This document shows, piece by piece, positions 58,542 to 64,000 of a DNA stretch of 64,000 nucleotides. A model generated the notes under the pieces. That model was not told the DNA's origin, did not search any database, and was given only the letters and a program-made list of their open reading frames with translations. This DNA is from Sipunculus nudus. Lineage: Eukaryota; Annelida; Sipuncula; Golfingiida; Sipunculidae. Position numbers and translations under genes: made by a program. Position 1 is the stretch's first letter. Each line of letters opens with the position of its first letter. Where the stretch lies: NCBI GenBank assembly GCA_026874595.1, contig CM049317.1:39578401-39642400 (forward strand). The letters run 5' to 3'.

Positions 58542-59035
58542 CATCTATGTAACATATCAGTATCATCTATGTAACATATAAGTATCATCTATGTAACATA
58601 TTAGTAACATCTGTGTAACATATCAGTAACATCTGTGTGTAACATATCAGTAACATCTGTGTAACATATCAGTATCATCTATGTAACATTTGAGTATCAT
58701 CTATGTAACATATCAGTAACATCTGTGTAATATATCAGTATCATCTATTTAACATATCAGTAATATCTGTGTAACATATCAGTAACATCTGTGTAACATA
58801 TCAGTATCATCTATGTAACATATCAGTAACATCTATGTAACATATCAGTAACATCTGTGTAACATATCAGTAACATCTGTGTAACATATCAGTAACATCT
58901 GTGTAACATATCAGTAACATCTGTGTAACATATCAGTAACATCTGTGTAACATATCAGTATCATCTATGTAACATATCAGTATCATCTATGTAACATATC
59001 AGTAACATCTGTGTAACATATCAGTAACATCTGTG
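58542..59035. repeat. 22-bp minisatellite upstream of the last TANC exon
   Basis: About 22 copies of TAACATCTGTGTAACATATCAG, alternating with a TATCATCTATG variant. One copy has a GTGTGT insertion near 58636. The array ends 122 bp before the exon at 59158. Confidence 0.95.
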
Positions 59036-59157
59036 CATTAGAGGAAATGGTCCTTTTCACAGGGAGGTAACAACTTCTGGATAATATCTGTTATTCAGTT
59101 GTCCACAGAGGTGAATAATCCCTTTACAATAACTTTAAATCCTTTTTTGGTTGACAG

Positions 59158-59404
59158 ACAATTCACATCAGCACAGCAGGATTTGATGGAGGCATTGAAA
59201 TTGGCACCTAGCAACCGAGAGATTCGGAGGTTACTTATGCGAGTGAAAGAGGAAAGCCAAGAAACTGGCAAGCTTGAGCCAGTTGCTTCGGTCTCATCAC
59301 TTCCTAATATGGATGGACCAGAGCCCAGCTTTCCAGATATTGTCCCGGACATCCTCCAGAGGTCACCTGTATATGAACTGCAGCGTGAAGAAACTGCTTT
59401 GTGA
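59158..59404 (+). CDS. TANC: TANC-family scaffold protein, exon d (TPR 3 and short C-terminus)
   Basis: The acceptor is TTTTTTGGTTGACAG. The first base completes the Arg codon from exon c. It encodes QFTSAQQDLMEALKLAPSNR then EIRRLLMRVKEESQE, the third TPR and its capping helix, closely as in TANC1/TANC2 (QF..AL.DL..A..L.P.N.EI..LL.RVEEE). A short acidic, Ser/Pro-rich tail follows and ends REETAL at TGA 59402-59404. TANC proteins normally run several hundred residues further. So this is either a short isoform or a gene end. Otherwise the frame leaves at a weak donor, GTGAGG at 59400. ETAL fits a class I PDZ ligand (S/T-x-hydrophobic). Confidence 0.85.
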
Positions 59405-59457
59405 GGACTGCTTTATAAAACCAACCAAATATTTGACTAAATACACAATTTGTAAGG

Positions 59458-62400
59458 TTTTTAGCTCAGCTGACTTTAATTCAACTGAGGTATAGGAATG
59501 GCGCTTCGTCAGTCATCTATCCAGCCATCTGGCCATCTGTTAGCAGGACACAAATCTAAACTGCTGGTCCTAGAAACCTCTAGGTAAACATCCAAGGAGG
59601 TCAATAAAAAATGTCCTTGGAAACCTGACATTAGGTCACTGCGACCTATATCCACTGAGCTATAGGGCTTGTAAGTACCCCCAGAAAAATCAAAAATTTG
59701 ATAAAAAACCTCCAATATCTTGATAATTAATGCATGGATTGTCATGAAACTTGCCTTGAATATTGACCATGACTAGTTTTGTTAGCTCCAAAAAAATTGG
59801 TGGTGCCATCTGTATTTTTAGCGAACCTGTGAGCTTATGTGATGGTGTGAAGTCGTCCGGCGTCTGTACGTTAACCCATACTATCTTGAAAACGGCAAGA
59901 GGTAGCATCACGAAATTTTATGCAAAAAATTAGTCATCTAAAAAACTATATTGGATTTTGCTTATTTTTTGGCTAACTGCATTTTCTTAGATTTTATAGG
60001 GAAAAAGCTAAAAAAGCTTTAAAAAACTTCTTCTCCGAAACTGTTCAGCCAAATTGTCCAATATTTTACAGAAATGATTCCTTGAATAATCTTTCTCAAG
60101 TTTGTTCGAATGGTTTAAGTTTGGTGATTTTTATCCGAGTTACAGGAAGTTGAACTTAGTCATCTGTCCATAAAAGCATACTGAAATTACAATCTCAGAA
60201 ACGGCTGGAGCTATCATCACCAAATTTTATGCCAATGTTGTTCACATGAGACATATCTGAAATTGAGGTATTGGTGGCGCCACCTGCATCGACCTTTTTT
60301 GTACGGGGGTCATCAGTGCCCGTATCATACTGACGGCTACAAAAAACTTCTTCTCTGAAACCATATGGCCAAATAGTTTAATATCGCACAGAAATGATCC
60401 CAGGGTAGTGCTTTCTGAAATTTGTTCAAATGGTCTAAGTTCAGTGACTTTTGGCTGAGTTATGGGAAGCTGAATTAAGTCATATGCTGTAACAGCCCAT
60501 TTTAGCTCAGTGGCTACAAAGATCTTCTCCTCAAAAACCACTGGGCCAAATTCTTAAATCTCACACATTAATTATCCTTAGATGTTGATAATTCAAGTTT
60601 GTTCAAATGGTTTTGGTTCAGTGATTTTTGGCTGAGTTATGGGAAGCTTAACTTAGCCATTTTACTGTATTTTCCCATATGAGTTATAAACCTGTAAAAA
60701 TTTTTTTGACTGACCCTACTGAGGCCAATTTGTTTAATATTTTACAAGAATAATCCCCTGAATAATTCTTATAATAATTGTCTTTTATGGTTCCAAAGAA
60801 TGAATTTTGGCTGAATAATAAAGGTTTAATTGAGTCATTTTACCATATATGTTAGCTGTGTGAACCAGATACACAGATACATCTAGATACATCTTGACTG
60901 GCACCAGTTTATCAGCATTTATTACATCATGCCTCTAGACATTTAGATTTCAGGTTATATATGTTTAATATTGACAAGAATGTTTTTTAAAAGCTTTTAA
61001 AAAATGTAGATTTATGATTTTTAGATATTCCTCATGCCAGGCAATGTTTACAATAACAGCTATACAGCTCTCTGTGGGTATATAAAGACGGCTGTACATG
61101 GATTATAAATAATTGGTATCCATAGTCAAATTAATTCAAGATTTTGCCATCAGTGAGATGTATCTGTATTACAATTTTGCATTCAATATGCATCTGTATT
61201 AATTTTTAGTGAACCTGTGAACTAATGTGATGATGTGGCTTTGTTTGTCTTCTGTACCTTTACCCATACTATTTTGAAAATGATTGGAGCTAGCATCATG
61301 AAATTTAATGCAAAATTAGCCATCTAAAAATTTTCTTAAATTTTGTAGAGAAAAAGCTAAAATAACCTTTAAAAATCTTCTCCTCCGAAACACTCAAGCC
61401 AAATTGTTCAATATTTCACAGAAATAATCTTTTATACCATCTCCCTCAATTTTGTTCAGGAAGTTGAACTTAGTCATCTGTCCAAAAAAGCATACTAAAA
61501 GGACAGTCTCAGAAACAGCCAGAGCTATCATCACCAAATTTTTTGCCAGTGTTGGTCACATGAGTCATATATGTAATTCAGGTATTGGTGGCACCACCTG
61601 AATTGACCTATTTTTGTACGGGGGTCATTGGTCATCTGTACATTAATCCATAATTTCTCAGGAATAGCAGGAGCTACCATTCCCAGATTTTATACAATAA
61701 TCTGTCACATATCAAATTTTGTGGGATTGAGCTTATTTTTTTGCTATCTGCATTTACTTAGATTTTATAAGGAAAAAGCTGACAATATTTTAAAAGTCGT
61801 CTTCTTGTAGACGGTCCAGCCAAATTGTTAAATATTTTACATAAATGATCCCAGAGGCAAGCCCTCTCAAGTTTGTTCAAATGGTTTGTATTTGATGAAT
61901 TTTAGTGGAGTTATACAAATTTGAACAGTCATTCGGCCAAGTAAGCATACTGACATTGTACTCTCAGAAATGACAGAAGCTAGCATTACCAGGTATTGTG
62001 CAAATGTTGGTCACATGACTCATATTTGAAGTTGTAGATTTAGTGGTGCCACCTACATTGACCTGTTTTTTTATGGGCAAAAAAACCTCATAATTTTAGC
62101 CTCTTTCAGCTTAATGATGAAACTATCAAGTTGAATTGTTCAATTTTTCTAAAGACTTATACTAGGACATGGTTCTTTCAATCATATCAGAATATACTGA
62201 GTTTGTTGATTTTTGTTTGAGTTGTGAAAAGCTTTAGTTGGTCTTATGGCCATTATTATGTCTTTTTCAAACTGAGGACTGAAATAGTGTTCTTCTACAA
62301 AATTATTATTTCAATTATATCTTCTGTAACATTGCACAAAAATTATTCTTAGGTGGCCTTTGTTTACTAGTTCAAGTTTACTAGAATGATTTTCGGCAGA

Positions 62401-64000
62401 ACTATTGGACCTTTAACATTGAAAGTACTGCATCTTTTATTATTCTAGATATTTTGATAAAAAGTTTATGAATATGTCAGCTTGAAAAAAGAAATTTTAA
62501 CCAAAGTCTTTCAGTATGTGTAAACAGATATACCAACAGGCCAAGATTGAATCTGTATCTTTAAATAGGTTGAGAAACTGCCAACTGTTTCAGATTTGGG
62601 AACAGATCAAGAGTTCATTTAGTGCAGCCAGATATAGGTCAAGAATTCAATCAGTGCAGCCAAGCACATGGCATGTGATCACCTCATGGGTGACATGTGA
62701 ACACCTCATGGGCACCATGTGATCACTTCATGGGTGTCAAGCCCCTCAGGGCAGGGCCCCTGCATGAGCTTATGCAATGGTGTGGCTACTATTTCAGATT
62801 TGGCAACAGGCTAGAGGTCAGTCTGAATCTATTTATAGCTTTGGCAGACTGCCAACTGTATCGGATTAGGCAACAGGTCAAGAGTTCACTCAGTGCAGCC
62901 AGGTATGGGTCAGTAGTTTACTCAGTGCAGTAGCTGCATTCTATTTATAGCTTTGGCAGACTGCCAACTGTGTCAGATTATGCAACAGGTCAAGAGTTCA
63001 CTCAGTGCAGCCAGGTACAGGTCAAAAGTTCACCCAGTCTGGCCAGGTGCAGGTCATGAGTTCACTCTGTGCAGTAGTCTGAGCAAGCAATTTGTCACAG
63101 TTCACTCGGGGCAACAGCCTTTCTCACCTTAGCCTGGTCAGCCCCATGCATCAGACTCAAGGTAAGTTTGATGTATTGGCCTAATATTTTGACCTGTCTG
63201 TGTGTCTTTGATAGCTTTCTCGCTCACAAGACAGGTGTCGCCACCTACCATGACTTTTGCACACGTTTTTCCCAGGAGGGGTTTGATATATCAGTCTGAA
63301 ATTGGGCATATGTATATATCTCTGATAGCTTCGTTGTATACAAGACTGGGTGTGCCAGCTACAATCTTTTTAGTGTTGTGTGCACCTATGCCAGAATTTC
63401 AGCAGTGATGTTTGTGTAATTGTTTCATATTCAAAATGTTTAGTACTTGCATAGTTCATATACATGAAAAGTAAATGCCCAGCATTGAAGCATTATACCT
63501 GGTGTATTTCCCAATGCAAAGGTTCGCATTAGGCCTGTAGGCCTTGTTTCATATTTTTATGAATATTTTCCAATTTTTTTTTTTTACTATAAAATGACAA
63601 CATTCATGACAGTTTCTCAGCTGTGATTCCATCTAGTGTCCCAAAACTTGGTGTGTTAATTGATCACAAGTGGATGCCTTATAGTAATCACCCTGTCTGT
63701 TCGTCTGTCCATCTGTCCATCCATTTATCCACACAAATTTGTTTCCAGATGATAACTCCAGGTTGGATTGACATATGGATTTCAGACACGACTTAGAAAT
63801 GGCCCACCACTAAAGAAAGAACCTGCATGATTTTTAGGTCATGAGGTCAAAGGTCAGGGTCACAAGATTCACTTATTTAAAAAGATTATGGCTGCATTTT
63901 AAGCCAAGTTTCTCATCTTAAACTTTCCATCTTGCACATTTAGCTGACTTGCCAGTATGGGGAGAGCATAAAGGAATTTTGGGTCACAGGGTCAAAGGTC
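59458..64000 (+). mobile_element. Family A3 element, runs off the window, split by family B
   Basis: TTTTTAGCTCAGCTGACTTT at 59458, 54 bp after the TANC stop. Its own sequence is 59458-59814 and 63549-64000, collinear with the A3 copy at 46297 (compare 46660-46990 with 63549-63870). It carries the AGGTCAAAGGTCA blocks at 63845 and 63990. AATAAA at 59603 within it could serve as a poly(A) signal for a short TANC transcript. Confidence 0.7.
59815..63548 (+). mobile_element. Family B element, copy 5, nested in A3
   Basis: TTTTTAGCGAACCTGTGAGC at the start, GGTGGCGCCACCT at 60275, AAAGGTTCGCATTAGGCC then CTTGTT at the end (one base changed in CACAGG). Flanks CTGTATTTTT and TCATATTTTT rejoin to the A3 order at 46660-46680 with no target duplication. 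A second B-like head (TTTTTAGTGAACCTGTGAAC) at 61203 shows an internal duplication. Confidence 0.72.

Overview
The window looks like genomic DNA of a bivalve mollusc or a close relative. It is AT-rich and has spliced genes with GT-AG introns, exon-flanking minisatellites, Ty3/gypsy retroelements and many interspersed repeats. The repeats start with TTTTTAGC, carry CCGT microsatellites and end in a palindrome plus CTTGTT. The species assignment is an inference. There are no bacterial-type operons, tRNA or rRNA genes, and no CRISPR array.

One host gene crosses the window on the + strand. It is a TANC-family scaffold gene (TANC1/TANC2, rolling pebbles relative). Four exons join in phase at 11071-11162, 11351-11497, 27537-27637 and 59158-59404. 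They encode the end of the ankyrin region and three TPR repeats. The introns are 188 bp, 16.0 kb and 31.5 kb. Earlier exons must lie upstream of the window. Tandem arrays abut three of the exons: a 30-bp array before the first, a 35-bp array that duplicates the splice donor of the second, and a 22-bp array before the last.

The introns are almost entirely transposable elements inserted into one another. I name the repeat families A (TTTTTAGCTCAGCTGA to CCATGGGTCCCTTGTT), B (TTTTTAGCGAACCTGTG to AGGCCTTGTT), C (GTATCCCC start) and D (GTATCCGCC start). Several filled sites can be compared with an empty copy elsewhere in the window. A and B enter T-rich sites with no target duplication, and have sub-terminal inverted repeats and a 3' palindrome. 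This points to Helentron/HINE-like (rolling-circle, pearl-like) elements. The deepest nest is 28316-57006: a family A element holds a family C element and a pogo/Tigger-like TA-flanked transposon. The transposon holds a family B element, which holds another A element and a near-intact gypsy retrotransposon.

The gypsy element (47863-56554) has 919-bp LTRs, gag with two zinc knuckles, and pol with protease, RT, RNase H, integrase and a C-terminal chromodomain. Gag and pol are in the same frame, separated by one UAG. A third ORF follows a good splice acceptor. A second, decayed gypsy-type element lies on the minus strand at about 6713-9525, in the left part of the window. The first 0.8 kb is a long-TIR fold-back element.
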